Assembly: GCA_020350725.1 (NCBI GenBank)
Contig: CP070719.1
Coordinates: forward strand, 376,837 to 440,836
Reading direction: 5' to 3'
Length of the DNA: 64,000 nt
Source of the DNA: a bacterium
GTDB lineage: Bacteria; BMS3Abin14
The translations under genes were made by a program, and so were the position numbers. Within the stretch, counting starts at the first letter, position 1, and each line of letters begins with the position of its first letter. Of this stretch, positions 39,799 through 50,887 are shown in pieces. The notes beneath the pieces were generated by a model. It had not been told where the DNA came from. It did not search any database and saw nothing but the letters and a program-made list of their open reading frames with translations.

Positions 39799-40347
39799 AT
39801 GAAGGGAAGAAGGCAAAGAGAGATCCTCGAGCAGGGCGATATCGATCGCGCGGTGAGGAGAATCGCCCACGAGATCCTGGAGAAGAACAAAGGGGCGTCA
39901 GATCTCATTCTCATCGGCATACCCACACCGGGACCGGTGCTGGCCAGACGGATCAAGGCTCTGATCGAGGAGGCGGAGGGTGTCTCCGTTCCCGCGGGCA
40001 GCCTTGATATCACCTTCTACCGTGACGATATCTCAAAAAGGCCAAAGCCGCTGCCGAAACACACCGATCTCCCGTCCAATATCGACGGAAAGACAGTGGT
40101 TCTCATCGACGATGTGCTCTTCACAGGCAGGACCATCCGGGCTGCCCTGGATGCCCTGATGGACCACGGAAGGCCATCCAAGGTCCAGCTGGCGGTCCTG
40201 GTGGACCGCGGGCACCGGGAACTTCCGGTCAGGGCGGACTTCGTCGGCCGCAATATCCCGACGGGCAGACACGAGGAGATCCACGTTCTGCTGAGCGAGA
40301 TGGGGCACGATGAGGACAAGGTGTACATCACCGAGGGGGAAGTATAA
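39799..40347 (+). CDS. pyrR: Bifunctional pyr operon regulator / uracil phosphoribosyltransferase PyrR
   Basis: The product is 182 aa. PyrR binds pyr leader RNA when UMP or UTP is high and also has uracil phosphoribosyltransferase activity. The PRPP motif is VVLIDDVLFTGRTIRAA (about residues 96-112), and the N-terminal DIDRAVRRIAHEILEKN and TFYRDDIS segments are typical. It heads the operon it presumably controls through the hairpin and terminator just upstream. GAGGGTG precedes the ATG. Confidence 0.96.
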   Translation: MKGRRQREILEQGDIDRAVRRIAHEILEKNKGASDLILIGIPTPGPVLARRIKALIEEAEGVSVPAGSLDITFYRDDISKRPKPLPKHTDLPSNIDGKTVVLIDDVLFTGRTIRAALDALMDHGRPSKVQLAVLVDRGHRELPVRADFVGRNIPTGRHEEIHVLLSEMGHDEDKVYITEGEV

Positions 40348-40354
40348 GGATCCG

Positions 40355-40435
40355 AAATCCAAGGTCCAAAATCCAAAAACACCCTTCTTGCGAATAGTCA
40401 TCGGCGGTCTGTTTTTGACCTCGGACTCTGGATTT
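40355..40435 (+). repeat. Word-repeat inverted repeat between pyrR and pyrB
   Basis: The 5' arm at 40355-40380 (AATCCAAGGTCCAAAATCC words) is complementary to 40411-40435 over about 26 bases. The mismatches are purine transitions that become G-U pairs in RNA, plus one bulge. The pyrB Shine-Dalgarno (GGAGG, 40447-40451) lies just after the 3' arm. Confidence 0.75.
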
Positions 40436-40458
40436 TGGGCTGTTCTGGAGGAACGCTC

Positions 40459-41394
40459 ATGATCGGTAACAACCGTCACCTTCTGGACCTCGATACCACC
40501 TCCGCCGAGGATATCAGGCGGATCCTGGACACGGCGGAGGGCATGAAGGAGATCTCCACCCGAAAGATCAAGAAGGTCCCCACTCTTCGCGGGAAAACGG
40601 TGGTGAATCTGTTCTTTGAACCGAGTACCCGGACCCGGACATCCTTTGAGATCGCCGCCAAGAGGCTCTCGGCGGACGCAGTGAATTTCACGGCCTCCGC
40701 CAGCAGCACCGCCAAGGGCGAGACACTCCTGGACACAGCCAAAAATCTCGATTCCATGGCTCCCGATGTGGTGGTCATCCGTCACAGGTTCTCGGGAGCT
40801 CCGGAGATCCTGGCCCGGAACCTCGACTGCTCGGTGGTCAACGCCGGTGACGGATGCCATCAACACCCCACCCAGGGCCTCCTGGACCTGTTCACCGTTC
40901 GGGAACGAAAGGGGAGGCTGGACGGCCTGAAAGTGTCCATCATCGGCGACATCGCCCACAGCCGTGTTGCCCGGTCGGATATCTCGGGTTTTACAACCAT
41001 GGGGGCGGAGGTCTTCGTCAGCGGACCGTCGACCATGATCCCCACCGGCATAGAGCGGCTGGGCGTCAGGGTGGCGGACAGCTTCGAGCACGCCCTCGAG
41101 GGAGCGGACGTGATCATCATGCTCAGGATCCAACTCGAGAGGAGGAGCGGGTCCCTTATTCCCACCTTGAGGGAGTATGCCCGCTTCTTCGGGCTCAACC
41201 GGGAGAGACTCCGGCTGGCCAGACCGGATGCCCTCGTCATGCATCCGGGGCCGATCAACCGAGGCGTCGAGATCTCCTCGGATATCGCGGACGGTCCCGA
41301 AAGCGTGATCCTGGATCAGGTGGAAAACGGTGTGGCGGTGAGGATGGCGGTCCTGTACCTGCTGACTGGAGGGAGCGATGAAACGACTGATTAA
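40459..41394 (+). CDS. pyrB: Aspartate carbamoyltransferase catalytic subunit
   Basis: The product is 311 aa from ATG 40459, 7 bases after GGAGG; a longer frame from TTG 40435 is less likely. It condenses carbamoyl phosphate with aspartate in the second step of UMP synthesis. The carbamoyl-phosphate site [13 protein letters not shown], the [13 protein letters not shown] loop, [10 protein letters not shown] and the aspartate-site HPGPINRG are intact. No regulatory pyrI follows. The 3' end overlaps pyrC by 17 bp. Confidence 0.97.
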   Translation: MIGNNRHLLDLDTTSAEDIRRILDTAEGMKEISTRKIKKVPTLRGKTVVNLFFEPSTRTRTSFEIAAKRLSADAVNFTASASSTAKGETLLDTAKNLDSMAPDVVVIRHRFSGAPEILARNLDCSVVNAGDGCHQHPTQGLLDLFTVRERKGRLDGLKVSIIGDIAHSRVARSDISGFTTMGAEVFVSGPSTMIPTGIERLGVRVADSFEHALEGADVIIMLRIQLERRSGSLIPTLREYARFFGLNRERLRLARPDALVMHPGPINRGVEISSDIADGPESVILDQVENGVAVRMAVLYLLTGGSDETTD

Positions 41395-42673
41395 AGGCGG
41401 CAGGATCCTCGACCCCGCCAGCGGCAGAGACGAGATCCTGGATCTGCTCATCGAGGACGGTCGCATCGCCCGGCTCGAAAAAGACATGAAGGATCGGGAT
41501 GGGGGGGACGTCTTCGACGCTTCGGGCCTGGCGGTAATGCCCGGCTTTATCGACATGCACTGCCACCTCAGGGAACCGGGCTACGAATACAAGGAAACCG
41601 TCGCCACAGGCTGTGCCGCGGCCGTCAAGGGAGGGATCACCTCCCTGATGTGCATGGCCAACACCGACCCCGTCAACGATTGTGCCTCAGTGACCACCCA
41701 TATCCTGGAAAGGGCGCACGAGGCAGGCCTGGCGAAGGTCTACCCGGTGGGATGCCTGACCAAGGGTATGAGGGGCGAATCCCTGTCGGAAATGGGTGAA
41801 TTGGCCGCATCGGGGTGTATCGCGGTCTCCGATGACGGCAGGCCGGTGCCCAGCGGCGAGATCATGAGGAGGGCCATTGCCTATGCCGGCATATACGGAC
41901 TTCTGGTGATCGATCACGCGGAGGACCTGACCATCGCCGGGGACGGTGTGATGCACGAGGGGTACGTTTCCACCATGTTGGGGCTGGAGGGGATACCCGC
42001 CTCGGCGGCCTTTTCCGAGGTGGCCCGGAACATCGCCCTGATAAAGGAGTTCGGCGGACGGATCCACATCGCTCATGTGAGCACGGCCATGGTGGTGGGG
42101 CTCGTAAGGCGGGCGAAGGCTGAAGGTCTCGCCGTGACCGCTGAGACGTGTCCCCACTACTTCACCCTCGATCACGAGGCCGTCATCGGCTATGACACCA
42201 ACGCAAAGGTAAAGCCGCCCCTGAGGACCGCGGAGGACGTGGAAGCGATCATCGAGGGGCTGGCCGACGGGGCCATTGACGTCATCGCCACCGACCACGC
42301 GCCCCACCACGCCGATGAGAAGCAGGTGGAATTCGACCTGGCGGCATTCGGGATCTCAGGCCTGGAGACGGCCTTCGCTCTGACAATGGGCCTCGTCCAC
42401 GGGGGGCGCATTCCCATCCTGCAGGCTGTCTCCAAGTGGACCGATGCCCCGGCCGCTGTCACGGGGATCCGGGGCGGATCCCTCGGGGTGGGAGAGCCTG
42501 CCGACGTCGTCATCGCCGACCTGGATGCCCAATGGAGGGTGAACCCGGAAGAATTCCTCTCCCGGGGCAGAAACTCGCCCTTTGCCGGTATGGAGGTGAG
42601 AGGCCAGGTGACCGCCACCTTCGTGGATGGAAGACTGGTCTACACCAGGGAGAAGGGGATCACAGGTAAATAG
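41378..42673 (+). CDS. pyrC: Dihydroorotase
   Basis: The product is 431 aa, of the long class-I multifunctional-type dihydroorotase. It closes carbamoyl aspartate to dihydroorotate. The metal-binding [12 protein letters not shown], the carboxylated-lysine/[11 protein letters not shown] region and the VIDHAEDL and IAHVSTA histidine segments are present, so it should be catalytically active. The start lies within pyrB behind GGAGGGAG. In some bacteria an inactive paralogue pairs with PyrB, but the ligands argue against that here. Confidence 0.96.
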   Translation: MKRLIKGGRILDPASGRDEILDLLIEDGRIARLEKDMKDRDGGDVFDASGLAVMPGFIDMHCHLREPGYEYKETVATGCAAAVKGGITSLMCMANTDPVNDCASVTTHILERAHEAGLAKVYPVGCLTKGMRGESLSEMGELAASGCIAVSDDGRPVPSGEIMRRAIAYAGIYGLLVIDHAEDLTIAGDGVMHEGYVSTMLGLEGIPASAAFSEVARNIALIKEFGGRIHIAHVSTAMVVGLVRRAKAEGLAVTAETCPHYFTLDHEAVIGYDTNAKVKPPLRTAEDVEAIIEGLADGAIDVIATDHAPHHADEKQVEFDLAAFGISGLETAFALTMGLVHGGRIPILQAVSKWTDAPAAVTGIRGGSLGVGEPADVVIADLDAQWRVNPEEFLSRGRNSPFAGMEVRGQVTATFVDGRLVYTREKGITGK

Positions 42674-42786
42674 GAATTCAGAAGACAGTAGTCAGTATTC
42701 AGGAAAAATTCCTTCGTAACGCCCTTAGGGGGAATCAGTAAAGACCCTGCGGAATGCCGAATACCGGGTCCTGAACACTGGAGTTC
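42674..42786 (+). repeat. Word-repeat inverted repeat between pyrC and carA, including the carA ribosome-binding site
   Basis: The 5' arm at 42674-42703 (GAATTCAG/CAGTATTCAG words) is imperfectly complementary to 42757-42786. GGAG at 42780-42783, 6 bases before the carA TTG, lies in the 3' arm and would pair with GAATTC. It fills almost the entire 116-bp gap. Confidence 0.65.
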
Positions 42787-42789
42787 AAA

Positions 42790-43965
42790 TTGCTCAGTCT
42801 TTCCCAGATCCTCAAGGAAAACAAACCCAGGGCCACGCTGGCTCTGGCCGACGGGACGCTCTTCCGCGGCTGGGGATTCGGGGCCAGGGGACCGGCGACG
42901 GGAGAGGTCGTGTTCAACACCTGCATGACGGGGTATCAGGAGGTGCTCACGGATCCGTCCTACCACCGCCAGATCGTGGTGATGACTCCGGTTCAGATTG
43001 GAAATACGGGCGTCAACCCTTTCGACGGTGAATCCTCCAGGCCCTGGGTTGCCGGGTTCGTCGTCCGGGAAAGCTCCATCATCACCAGCAGCTGGCGCGC
43101 CGAGGAGGGGATGGAGGAATACCTTGCCAGAAACGGCATCACGGGGATCGAGGGGATCGATACCAGGGCGCTCACCCGGCATATCAGGGACAAGGGCGCC
43201 CAGGGGGGGGTGATCGGGATCGGAGAGACGGATCCCGATGAGCTCGTCGCCCGGGCCCGGGCCTGGGGCTCCATGGAGGGGAAGGACCTCGTTGCCGAAG
43301 TCACTCCCGATGGTGAGTATGGATGGGAGGAAGGTCCCTACCATCCGGTTCTCGGATTCCGTCCCACCGTGATGAGCCGGCACGTCGTCGCCATGGATTT
43401 CGGCATCAAGAGAAATATCCTGCGGGAGCTGGCCGGCATGGGCTGCAGGGTGACGGTGGTGCCGGCCGGTACGGCACCGGAGAGGATCATGGAACTGGGA
43501 CCTCACGGTCTGTTCCTGTCCAACGGTCCCGGAGATCCCGATCCGGTTCGGTACGCAGTGAAGACGGTCAGGGAACTGCTGGGCAGGCTGCCCGTCTTCG
43601 GTATCTGCCTGGGGCACCAGATCCTCGGCCTGGCCCTCGGCGGCAGGACGTACAAGCTTACATTCGGCCATCACGGGGGCAATCACCCCGTCATGGACCT
43701 CGAGACGGGAAAGGTGGAGATCACCAGCCAGAACCACGGATTCGTGGTCGATCCTGATTCCCTGCTGGCGGCGGGGCAGAGAGTGGCGGTGACCCATGTC
43801 AATTTGAACGACCGGACGGTGGAGGGAATCCGACACACCGAGATCCCGGCTTTCTCGGTCCAGTATCACCCTGAAGCTTCGCCGGGCCCCCGCGATTCTC
43901 ACTATCTCTTCCAGAGGTTTATCGACCTGATGGATGAACACGGGACGAAGAGCCGGGGCGGATGA
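42790..43965 (+). CDS. carA: Carbamoyl-phosphate synthase small (glutaminase) subunit
   Basis: The product is 391 aa from a TTG start with GGAG 6 bases upstream. It releases ammonia from glutamine for CarB. The glutamine amidotransferase triad is visible: Cys in [16 protein letters not shown], and His and Glu in [11 protein letters not shown]. The N-terminal [17 protein letters not shown] and [18 protein letters not shown] segments are typical. carB follows after 82 bp. Confidence 0.97.
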   Translation: MLSLSQILKENKPRATLALADGTLFRGWGFGARGPATGEVVFNTCMTGYQEVLTDPSYHRQIVVMTPVQIGNTGVNPFDGESSRPWVAGFVVRESSIITSSWRAEEGMEEYLARNGITGIEGIDTRALTRHIRDKGAQGGVIGIGETDPDELVARARAWGSMEGKDLVAEVTPDGEYGWEEGPYHPVLGFRPTVMSRHVVAMDFGIKRNILRELAGMGCRVTVVPAGTAPERIMELGPHGLFLSNGPGDPDPVRYAVKTVRELLGRLPVFGICLGHQILGLALGGRTYKLTFGHHGGNHPVMDLETGKVEITSQNHGFVVDPDSLLAAGQRVAVTHVNLNDRTVEGIRHTEIPAFSVQYHPEASPGPRDSHYLFQRFIDLMDEHGTKSRGG

Positions 43966-44047
43966 GCGAAGACTCGGCGAGGATGCGTTCCCCGGTTGCC
44001 CTTCGTTCTGAGGTCTCTGTTCTCCGCTCCGTCCCAAGGAGTCTCCT

Positions 44048-47000
44048 TTGCCTCGACGTGACGATATAGAGAAGATCCTCCTCATCGGGTCCGGACCCAT
44101 AGTCATCGGCCAGGCGTGCGAATTCGACTACTCCGGTACGCAGGCCTGCAAGGTCCTGAGGGAGGACGGTTTCGAGGTCGTTCTGGTGAACAGCAACCCT
44201 GCCACTATCATGACCGATCCCGAGTATGCCCACAGGACCTACGTTGAGCCGCTGCTCCCGGAATTCGTTGAGAGGATCATCGAAAAGGAGAGGCCCCAGG
44301 CCGTTCTTCCCACCCTGGGAGGCCAGACGGCCCTGAACCTGGCGATAGCCCTTTCCGAAAGGGGGGTTCTTGACCGGTACGGAGTCGAGATGATCGGGGC
44401 CGACAGGAATGCCATCGAGAAGGCTGAAGACAGAGACCGGTTCAAGGTGGCCATGGAGAGGATCGGGCTCGATCTTCCCAGGAGCGGCTATGCGAGATCC
44501 TTCACCGAGGCCCAGCGGTTCCTGGGGCTCGTCGGTCTTCCGGCCATCATCCGGCCGTCGTTCACCCTCGGCGGTACGGGCGGCAACGTCGCCTTCAATC
44601 TCGAGGAGTATGAACGCCACGTGAAGTGGGGCCTGGATCTGTCACCGACCGGCGAGGTCCTCATCGAAGAGAGCATCCTCGGGTGGAAGGAGTTCGAACT
44701 CGAGGTCATGCGTGACCGGAAGGACAATGTGGTCATCGTCTGTCCCATCGAGAACTTCGATCCCATGGGGATCCACACGGGAGACTCCATCACCGTGGCT
44801 CCGGCCATGACCCTCACCGACCGTGAATACCAGGAGATGAGGGACGCGTCTCTCAAGATCATCCGGGAGATCGGGGTGGACACCGGCGGATGCAACATCC
44901 AGTTCGGAGTGGACCCTGGATCGGGCAGGATGGTCGTCATCGAGATGAATCCCAGAGTGTCAAGATCCAGTGCGCTGGCCTCGAAGGCCACAGGGTTCCC
45001 CATCGCAAAGATCGCGGCGAAATTGGCCGTGGGATACACCCTGGATGAGATCACCAACGATATAACCAAGGAGACGCCCGCCTGTTTCGAGCCCACCATA
45101 GACTACGTCGTGGTCAAGGTTCCGCGGTTCGCCTTCGAGAAATTTCCCCGTGCCGACCAGGTTCTCACCACCCAGATGAAATCAGTGGGCGAAGCCATGG
45201 CCATCGGCCGGACGTTCAAGGAGGCCATCGGAAAGGCCTTGTCCTCCCTGGAGGTGGATTCGGCCGGCTTCGAACCCAGATCGGAAGCCACCGATGACGA
45301 GATCAGGCAGGGGCTGAAGATACCGAACTGGGAGAGGCTGTGGGTTCTCGCCGAGGCCTTTCGGAGGGAGTTCCCCTTCGAGGAGATCCACAGGCTGACG
45401 GCCATCGATCCCTGGTTCCTGGACCAGATAAGCCAGATCATTCAGGCCGAGGACTGGTTCACCGGCAAGACCCTTGAGGATCTGAGTGACGAGGACCTCC
45501 TGGTGGCCAAGCAGGCTGGATTCTCGGACATCAGGCTGTCCGACCTCACCGGCGCGGACATCGAACGCCTGAAAGAGAGAAGGGCCGCCTCGGGCATCCT
45601 CGCTGTTTTCAAGACTGTGGACACCTGCGGGGCGGAGTTCGAAGCCTACACCCCCTACCTCTACTCCACCTACGAGATGGAAGACGAGGCTAGACCCACC
45701 GACCGCCGCAAGATCATTATCCTGGGGGGCGGTCCGAACCGGATAGGGCAGGGCATTGAATTCGACTACTGCTGCGTCCACGGTCTCTTCGCCCTCAGTG
45801 AGGAGGGTTACGAGACCATCATGGTCAACTGCAATCCGGAGACCGTCAGCACCGATTACGACGCTTCCGACAGGCTTTATTTCGAACCCCTGACCCTCGA
45901 GCACGTTCTCAATATCGTCGATGTCGAGAAACCGGATGGGGTCATCGTCCAGTTTGGCGGTCAGACACCCCTCAAACTGGCACTTGACCTCGAGGCTGCA
46001 GGGGTTCCCATCATCGGCACCAGTCCGGAGAAGATCGACCTCGCCGAGGACAGAGAGCGTTTCAAGGAGCTTCTCCATCGGCTTGGCCTCAAGCAGCCTC
46101 CCAACGGGGTGGCCACCTCGTTTGAGGAGGCGAAGAAGGTGGCCTTTCAAATCGGCTATCCCGTCGTGGTGAGACCCTCCTACGTCCTGGGGGGGAGAGC
46201 CATGGAGATCGTCTACGACGAGGCGAGCCTGAAGCGATACATGACGGAGGCGGTATCGGTATCCCCTGAGCATCCGGTCCTCATCGACAAGTTCGTCGAC
46301 GGCGCGATCGAGGTGGATGTCGATGCCATAGGTGACGGCGAAAGAGTGGTGATCGGCGGTGTTATGGAGCACATCGAGGAAGCTGGTGTCCATTCAGGAG
46401 ATTCCGCCTGCAGCCTGCCGGCGATCTCCCTTGGCCCCGAGTTGGTGGCGGAAATCGGCCGCCAGACGAGGCTTCTGGGTGAGGCGCTGGAGGTACGCGG
46501 CCTGATGAACGTTCAATACGCCGTGAGGAACGGGGAGGTTCTCATCCTCGAGGTCAACCCGAGGGCCTCCCGGACAATTCCCTTCGTCAGCAAGGCCATC
46601 GGCGTTCCTCTGGCCCGACTCGCGGCAAAGGTCATGGTGGGGATGTCCCTGGCGGACCTCGGGTTCACCGAGGAGGTCATACCCCGTCACATCTCCGTAA
46701 AGGAGGCGGTCTTCCCGTTCATCAAGTTCCCCGGTGTGGACTGTCTCCTCGGCCCGGAGATGAAATCCACCGGGGAGGTCATGGGCATCGACCGGACGTT
46801 TCCGCTGGCTTTCGCCAAGGCCCAATTGGCCGCCGGCATGAGGATCCCCGTCGAAGGTGCAGCCCTCCTCTCCATCAAGGACGGGGACAAGGAGGCGGTT
46901 CTTCCTCTGGCGGAGAGTCTGGTTGCCATGGGCTTTAAGATCATCGCCACGAGGGGTACGCGGGACCACCTTGTGAACCGTGGAATTCCGGCCGGCGTCG

Positions 47001-47248
47001 TCAACAAGGTCCGGGAGGGGCGTCCCCATGTAGTGGACTCCATCATCAACGGCGAGGTCCAGCTCGTTATCAACACAGTTGAGGGGGTGGAGGCTATCGG
47101 GGACTCCTACACCATCCGCCGGTCATCGGTTGATATGAGCGTGGCCTATTTTACCACTGTCCCCGGGGCCAAGGCGGCGGTCCTTGGCATAGAGGCCTTA
47201 AAGAGGAAAGATTGGGACGTCAAGGCTCTTCAGGACTACTATCTCTGA
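44048..47248 (+). CDS. carB: Carbamoyl-phosphate synthase large subunit
   Basis: The product is 1066 aa from a TTG start ([30 protein letters not shown]). Two homologous halves each contain an ATP-grasp domain. The second begins near residue 555 ([20 protein letters not shown]). An MGS-like allosteric domain occupies the last ~130 residues. The subunit makes carbamoyl phosphate from bicarbonate, ammonia and 2 ATP for both pyrimidine and arginine synthesis. The last 37 bp overlap the lipoprotein gene. Confidence 0.98.
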   Translation: MPRRDDIEKILLIGSGPIVIGQACEFDYSGTQACKVLREDGFEVVLVNSNPATIMTDPEYAHRTYVEPLLPEFVERIIEKERPQAVLPTLGGQTALNLAIALSERGVLDRYGVEMIGADRNAIEKAEDRDRFKVAMERIGLDLPRSGYARSFTEAQRFLGLVGLPAIIRPSFTLGGTGGNVAFNLEEYERHVKWGLDLSPTGEVLIEESILGWKEFELEVMRDRKDNVVIVCPIENFDPMGIHTGDSITVAPAMTLTDREYQEMRDASLKIIREIGVDTGGCNIQFGVDPGSGRMVVIEMNPRVSRSSALASKATGFPIAKIAAKLAVGYTLDEITNDITKETPACFEPTIDYVVVKVPRFAFEKFPRADQVLTTQMKSVGEAMAIGRTFKEAIGKALSSLEVDSAGFEPRSEATDDEIRQGLKIPNWERLWVLAEAFRREFPFEEIHRLTAIDPWFLDQISQIIQAEDWFTGKTLEDLSDEDLLVAKQAGFSDIRLSDLTGADIERLKERRAASGILAVFKTVDTCGAEFEAYTPYLYSTYEMEDEARPTDRRKIIILGGGPNRIGQGIEFDYCCVHGLFALSEEGYETIMVNCNPETVSTDYDASDRLYFEPLTLEHVLNIVDVEKPDGVIVQFGGQTPLKLALDLEAAGVPIIGTSPEKIDLAEDRERFKELLHRLGLKQPPNGVATSFEEAKKVAFQIGYPVVVRPSYVLGGRAMEIVYDEASLKRYMTEAVSVSPEHPVLIDKFVDGAIEVDVDAIGDGERVVIGGVMEHIEEAGVHSGDSACSLPAISLGPELVAEIGRQTRLLGEALEVRGLMNVQYAVRNGEVLILEVNPRASRTIPFVSKAIGVPLARLAAKVMVGMSLADLGFTEEVIPRHISVKEAVFPFIKFPGVDCLLGPEMKSTGEVMGIDRTFPLAFAKAQLAAGMRIPVEGAALLSIKDGDKEAVLPLAESLVAMGFKIIATRGTRDHLVNRGIPAGVVNKVREGRPHVVDSIINGEVQLVINTVEGVEAIGDSYTIRRSSVDMSVAYFTTVPGAKAAVLGIEALKRKDWDVKALQDYYL

Positions 47249-48681
47249 CGGTGGCCCTGGCACTGGTTCTCCTGCCCGGGTGTCGTGATCAGGGAACAGT
47301 CACCACCGACCCGGCATCCCGCTTCGGGGGATCCGATGAGGGTGTTGCCAGGACTCTGGGCATCTACTCGGGTGGGGGACAGCGGGTGGGGACCCATCGG
47401 GCTGAACAGCGCAGGGGACTGTGGGACAGCAGCGTCAGGGCCATCGAGGTGGTCGAGAGGACCGAACTGAACCTTTCATTCCGGGGTGACCGTTTCACCA
47501 TCCACACCGACCAGACATCCTACCTCGAGGAGGAGAGCCTGGAGTTGCTGGCCTCTGCCAGTACCATCGATTTCGGGGGACAGAGGTGGAAGACCCGATG
47601 GGTCAGGGAGGGGATGAACCGGTACCGAAAGACCGAGAGCCTCGGGGGAAGTGAGCGCACCGAGATCCAGACCGTGCCCGCCGGGGTCCTGACCATGGAT
47701 GCAATGGATCTTCTCCTTGCCCGAATGGCCTTCGACGGGGATCGTGACCGGTCAAGGCGGATACACCTTTACAACATGACCCTGGGAAGAAGCCTCCCGG
47801 TGGAGGTCTCCTGGAAAGGGCGACAGGGCCCCGAACGGGGGTTCGTCCTCTCCATCTGGGGTATGGAGGAGGAGATCTGGCTGGATGAGAATGGGCTCGT
47901 GCTTCGCGAGACGATGCCATGGGGCGGCATCACGGCCCGTGGGACGGTTCCCGGGGAGCGACAGGGCCCCCTGTCCCTTGAGGAAGTTTTCTCCAAGACC
48001 TCCGTTGCCGCCAGGGACATCCCGGAATCCCTCCGGTACCGGAACGGGGCGGTACTTGTCCTGCGAGGCGTCCAGGACCTCCCCCCGCAGACACCCTGGC
48101 AGAGGGTCGAGGCGGAGGGTGATACCGTCACGGTCAGGCTGACGCGGCCGGACATGGCTTCCGGGATCGAGGCGGGCGGCGCGGGTCCGGTGGATGCGGC
48201 CGGTGATGAAAACCGCCTCAACCTGACCGATCCCAGGATAAAGGAGCTGGCGGGGGAGATCACCGGGGAGCTGACGGATCCCTGGGAGAAAGCGCTGGCC
48301 ATCGGTGCCTGGGTGTACGGGAACATGGGCAAGAGCATGCGGGAGTGTCTGACCGCCATCGAGGCCCTTGAGGCTGGGGAAGGGGAGTGCCAATCCCACA
48401 GCCTTCTGATGGTGGCCCTCTGCCGCGTCAGCGGGATTCCGGCCCGGTTCCTTTACGGGGCGGTCTATCTGCCTGATCGGGGAGCCTATCTTTTTCATAC
48501 GTGGGTCGATGTCTTCGTGGGGAGATGGATGCCGGTGGATCCCACTCTGGGTCATTTTCCGGCAGGCGTTGATCACCTGGTCCTCGGCATGGGGAGCTAC
48601 ATGGACCAGTTCCAGGTTTTTCCCTTCGTCCTCGGAGCGGGAAATTGGAGTATCGCGTTTAAACCGGATGAGGCGAAATAG
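47212..48681 (+). CDS. Transglutaminase-like lipoprotein embedded in the pyr operon
   Basis: The product is 489 aa from TTG 47212 inside carB. The N-terminus [24 protein letters not shown] is a lipoprotein signal with C24 as the lipidated residue. A C-terminal transglutaminase-like domain has the full Cys-His-Asp triad: C393 in GECQSHS, H429 in FHTWVDV and D443 in VDPTLG. About residues 75-300 form a beta-rich region without a recognised family. Such domains often act as proteases or amidases at the envelope. It has no known link to pyrimidine synthesis, so its place between carB and pyrK is unexplained. Confidence 0.85.
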   Translation: MGRQGSSGLLSLTVALALVLLPGCRDQGTVTTDPASRFGGSDEGVARTLGIYSGGGQRVGTHRAEQRRGLWDSSVRAIEVVERTELNLSFRGDRFTIHTDQTSYLEEESLELLASASTIDFGGQRWKTRWVREGMNRYRKTESLGGSERTEIQTVPAGVLTMDAMDLLLARMAFDGDRDRSRRIHLYNMTLGRSLPVEVSWKGRQGPERGFVLSIWGMEEEIWLDENGLVLRETMPWGGITARGTVPGERQGPLSLEEVFSKTSVAARDIPESLRYRNGAVLVLRGVQDLPPQTPWQRVEAEGDTVTVRLTRPDMASGIEAGGAGPVDAAGDENRLNLTDPRIKELAGEITGELTDPWEKALAIGAWVYGNMGKSMRECLTAIEALEAGEGECQSHSLLMVALCRVSGIPARFLYGAVYLPDRGAYLFHTWVDVFVGRWMPVDPTLGHFPAGVDHLVLGMGSYMDQFQVFPFVLGAGNWSIAFKPDEAK

Positions 48682-48714
48682 CGGCAATCGACCCATGAGC
48701 AGGAACAAAACCGT

Positions 48715-48797
48715 CAGATCGCGGGGAAAGGCGCGGAGAAAGGCGGAACCGTCCCCGTTCTTGTCCGCCCTTTCCCCTGTGTCCCCCGTGATCTCTG
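48715..48797 (+). repeat. Word-repeat inverted repeat upstream of pyrK
   Basis: The arm 48715-48747 (GCGGGGAAAGGCGCGGAGAA words) is imperfectly complementary to 48764-48797. A second word repeat, GATCACCGACCGCGAATCAC...GATCACGGACC, follows at 48817-48847. Together they fill the 178-bp gap between the lipoprotein gene and pyrK. Confidence 0.65.
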
Positions 48798-48859
48798 TGG
48801 TAGAATTTTCCTTCGGATCACCGACCGCGAATCACTGATCACGGACCGGGGAAGCCAAT

Positions 48860-49717
48860 ATGACCGCCGGACATGACGATCGACACTGCGCGGCCCCATC
48901 CCCATCCGCCCTCATGGAGGCCGAGGTGCTCACCAACACCGAGGTGGCAGCCGGTCTCTGGCGGCTGAGGCTTGGGATGCCGCAATGGAGCCGGAGCGAG
49001 CCTTCTCCGGGCCAGTTCGTCATGGTGCGGGTTTCCGATGACGGGGACCCCCTCCTGGGAAGGCCCTTCGGGATCGCGGGGTTCTGGCTCCACGGCCCGA
49101 CGGCAGAGATGGAGATCATATTCCGCGTCGTCGGCAAAGGGACCGGATTCATGACCCGATGGAGTTCGGGATCTCCCGTCCGTCTCCTGGGTCCCCTGGG
49201 AAACGGCTTTCCCCTTCCCCCGCTCGGTTCCAGGTGTATCCTTGTCGCGGGGGGGGTGGGTCTGCCACCCCTTTTGGCCCTGGCCCGGAGTCTGGAGTCC
49301 GGGGGCCGGGGCGGGGACGTGCTCCTCCTCTACGGCGAGGCGAACCGGGACAGGATGCTCGACCTGGATACCCTCCCCGACCTGGGCGTGCGGTTCGCAA
49401 CCTGCACCGAGGACGGAAGCTGCGGCAGGGAGGGCCTGGTCACCGACCTCCTGGCCGCAGCGGAGATCGGGGAGGATTCTCTCGTTTACGCCTGCGGACC
49501 GGCGCCCATGATGAGGGCCGTCCACGAACGGGTGAGTGGCCGGTGTCTGGACTCCTTCTACTCCCTGGAGTCACGGATGGCGTGCGGTTTCGGGGTCTGT
49601 GCGGGCTGCGCTGTCGAGGTGAGGGAGGGCGATGAATGGACTTATGTCAGGGTGTGCTCGGAGGGACCCGTATTCAGTGGTGATCTCCTGACGGAGAGGT
49701 CGTTCCGGCAAGCATGA
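48860..49717 (+). CDS. pyrK: Dihydroorotate dehydrogenase electron transfer subunit
   Basis: The product is 285 aa; ATG 48860 follows GGGGAAG, and an internal ATG at 48914 is an alternative. PyrK carries FAD and a [2Fe-2S] cluster and passes electrons from PyrD to NAD+. The FAD domain (PGQFVMVRV, GRPFGIAG) and NAD domain (VAGGVGLPPLLALA, VYACGPAPMM) are followed by the cluster motif SRMACGFGVCAGCAVEV plus a later Cys (VRVCSEGPVF). It pairs with the PyrD 1B subunit just downstream. Confidence 0.95.
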   Translation: MTAGHDDRHCAAPSPSALMEAEVLTNTEVAAGLWRLRLGMPQWSRSEPSPGQFVMVRVSDDGDPLLGRPFGIAGFWLHGPTAEMEIIFRVVGKGTGFMTRWSSGSPVRLLGPLGNGFPLPPLGSRCILVAGGVGLPPLLALARSLESGGRGGDVLLLYGEANRDRMLDLDTLPDLGVRFATCTEDGSCGREGLVTDLLAAAEIGEDSLVYACGPAPMMRAVHERVSGRCLDSFYSLESRMACGFGVCAGCAVEVREGDEWTYVRVCSEGPVFSGDLLTERSFRQA

Positions 49718-49785
49718 TGAGGTCGTCCAGAGTCCGACGCCCGACGTCCCACCGATCTGATGTGTTTTGGGCCCTGAATTGAATG

Positions 49786-49822
49786 CCCGGAAACCGGGAT
49801 CCGGCGTTTAGGGGAGCCGGAT
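49786..49822 (+). promoter_or_regulatory. Tandem hairpins upstream of pyrD
   Basis: CCCGG-AAA-CCGGG (49786-49798) and ATCCGGC/GCCGGAT (49799-49805 with 49816-49822) are two adjacent small stem-loops in the 150-bp pyrK-pyrD gap. The gap also has GTCCGACG-type word repeats at about 49732-49750. No T-run follows either. Their role is unknown. Confidence 0.4.
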
Positions 49823-49867
49823 TACACTCCGGGTGACGGTCTGCCGCCCAGGATGTGGAAAAGCTCA

Positions 49868-50818
49868 ATGACTGGTAAAAACAGAAAGGCCGTCCCTGAC
49901 CTGACGGTGGATCTGGGCAGGGGCCTTGTCCTCAAGAACCCGGTGATGACTGCCTCCGGAACCTTCGGTTACGGCGAGGAGGCCTCTGCCTATCTGGACC
50001 TTTCCGAGCTCGGCGCCGTGGTGGTCAAGGGGATCAGTGAGGAGCCCCGCAGGGGGAATCCACCCCCGAGGGTGGTGGAAACGCCGGCCGGGATGCTCAA
50101 TTCAATCGGTCTGCAGAACGTTGGGGTCAAGGCCTTCCTGGCCGAGAAGCTGCCCTTCCTCCTGGACAGGGGAGCCACCGTTGTCGTGAACGTTCTGGGG
50201 AGCACGGTGGAGGAATATCTGCGGGTGACCGAACGGCTGTCCACAGCCCCGGTGATAGGAGGGATCGAGGTCAACATCTCCTGTCCCAATGTCAAGGAAG
50301 GTGGAGTCCAGTTCGGCATGTGCCCCGACATGGCGGCCGGCCTGGTGGCATCCCTCAGGAGCGCCACGGATCTGCATCTCATGGTCAAGCTTTCACCCAA
50401 TTCGGGCGACATCCCCGGAATGGCCAGAGCGGTCGAGGAGGCCGGGGCTGACTCCGTCTCCCTGATCAACACGATCACCGGTATGGATATCGACATCCGA
50501 ACCCGAAGGCCGGCCCTGGGAGGGGTTTTCGGCGGCCTTTCCGGACCCGCCATCAGGCCCGTCGCCCTCAGGATGGTGTATGAGGCCTTCGGTGCTGTCC
50601 GTATTCCCGTGGTGGGGATAGGTGGCATTGCGGACCCGGAGCACGCCGTCAAATTCATTATCGCCGGCTCCCTGGCCGTCCAGGTTGGGACCGCCTTCTT
50701 CCTCGATCCCCTGACCCCCCTGAGGGTGATAAAGGGGATAGAGGAATACTTGAGCCGGGAAGGCATGCTTTCCCTCGCCGACGCAAGGGGCTCTCTCGTC
50801 GTGGGAGACCCGGGCTAA
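49868..50818 (+). CDS. pyrD: Dihydroorotate dehydrogenase, class 1B catalytic subunit
   Basis: The product is 316 aa from ATG 49868; ATG 49853 adds five residues. It oxidises dihydroorotate to orotate with FMN. The catalytic base is Cys (C139 in VNISCPNVK), which marks class 1B, the NAD-linked form that needs PyrK. The PAGMLNSIGLQN segment, LSPNSGDI and VGIGGI FMN-phosphate site are intact. The adjacent pyrK supports the assignment. Confidence 0.96.
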   Translation: MTGKNRKAVPDLTVDLGRGLVLKNPVMTASGTFGYGEEASAYLDLSELGAVVVKGISEEPRRGNPPPRVVETPAGMLNSIGLQNVGVKAFLAEKLPFLLDRGATVVVNVLGSTVEEYLRVTERLSTAPVIGGIEVNISCPNVKEGGVQFGMCPDMAAGLVASLRSATDLHLMVKLSPNSGDIPGMARAVEEAGADSVSLINTITGMDIDIRTRRPALGGVFGGLSGPAIRPVALRMVYEAFGAVRIPVVGIGGIADPEHAVKFIIAGSLAVQVGTAFFLDPLTPLRVIKGIEEYLSREGMLSLADARGSLVVGDPG

Positions 50819-50854
50819 CCGTCCGCGGTGCTTGATTTTCCCATCCATTGTTGT

Positions 50855-50874
50855 TAAGCAGATAGATATGCTTA
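50855..50874 (+). promoter_or_regulatory. Small inverted repeat upstream of pyrF
   Basis: TAAGCA (50855-50860) and TGCTTA (50869-50874) form a perfect 6-bp stem around an 8-base loop, 13 bases before the pyrF ATG and overlapping no Shine-Dalgarno. The function is unknown. Confidence 0.3.
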
Positions 50875-50887
50875 GGGGAGACGGAGG

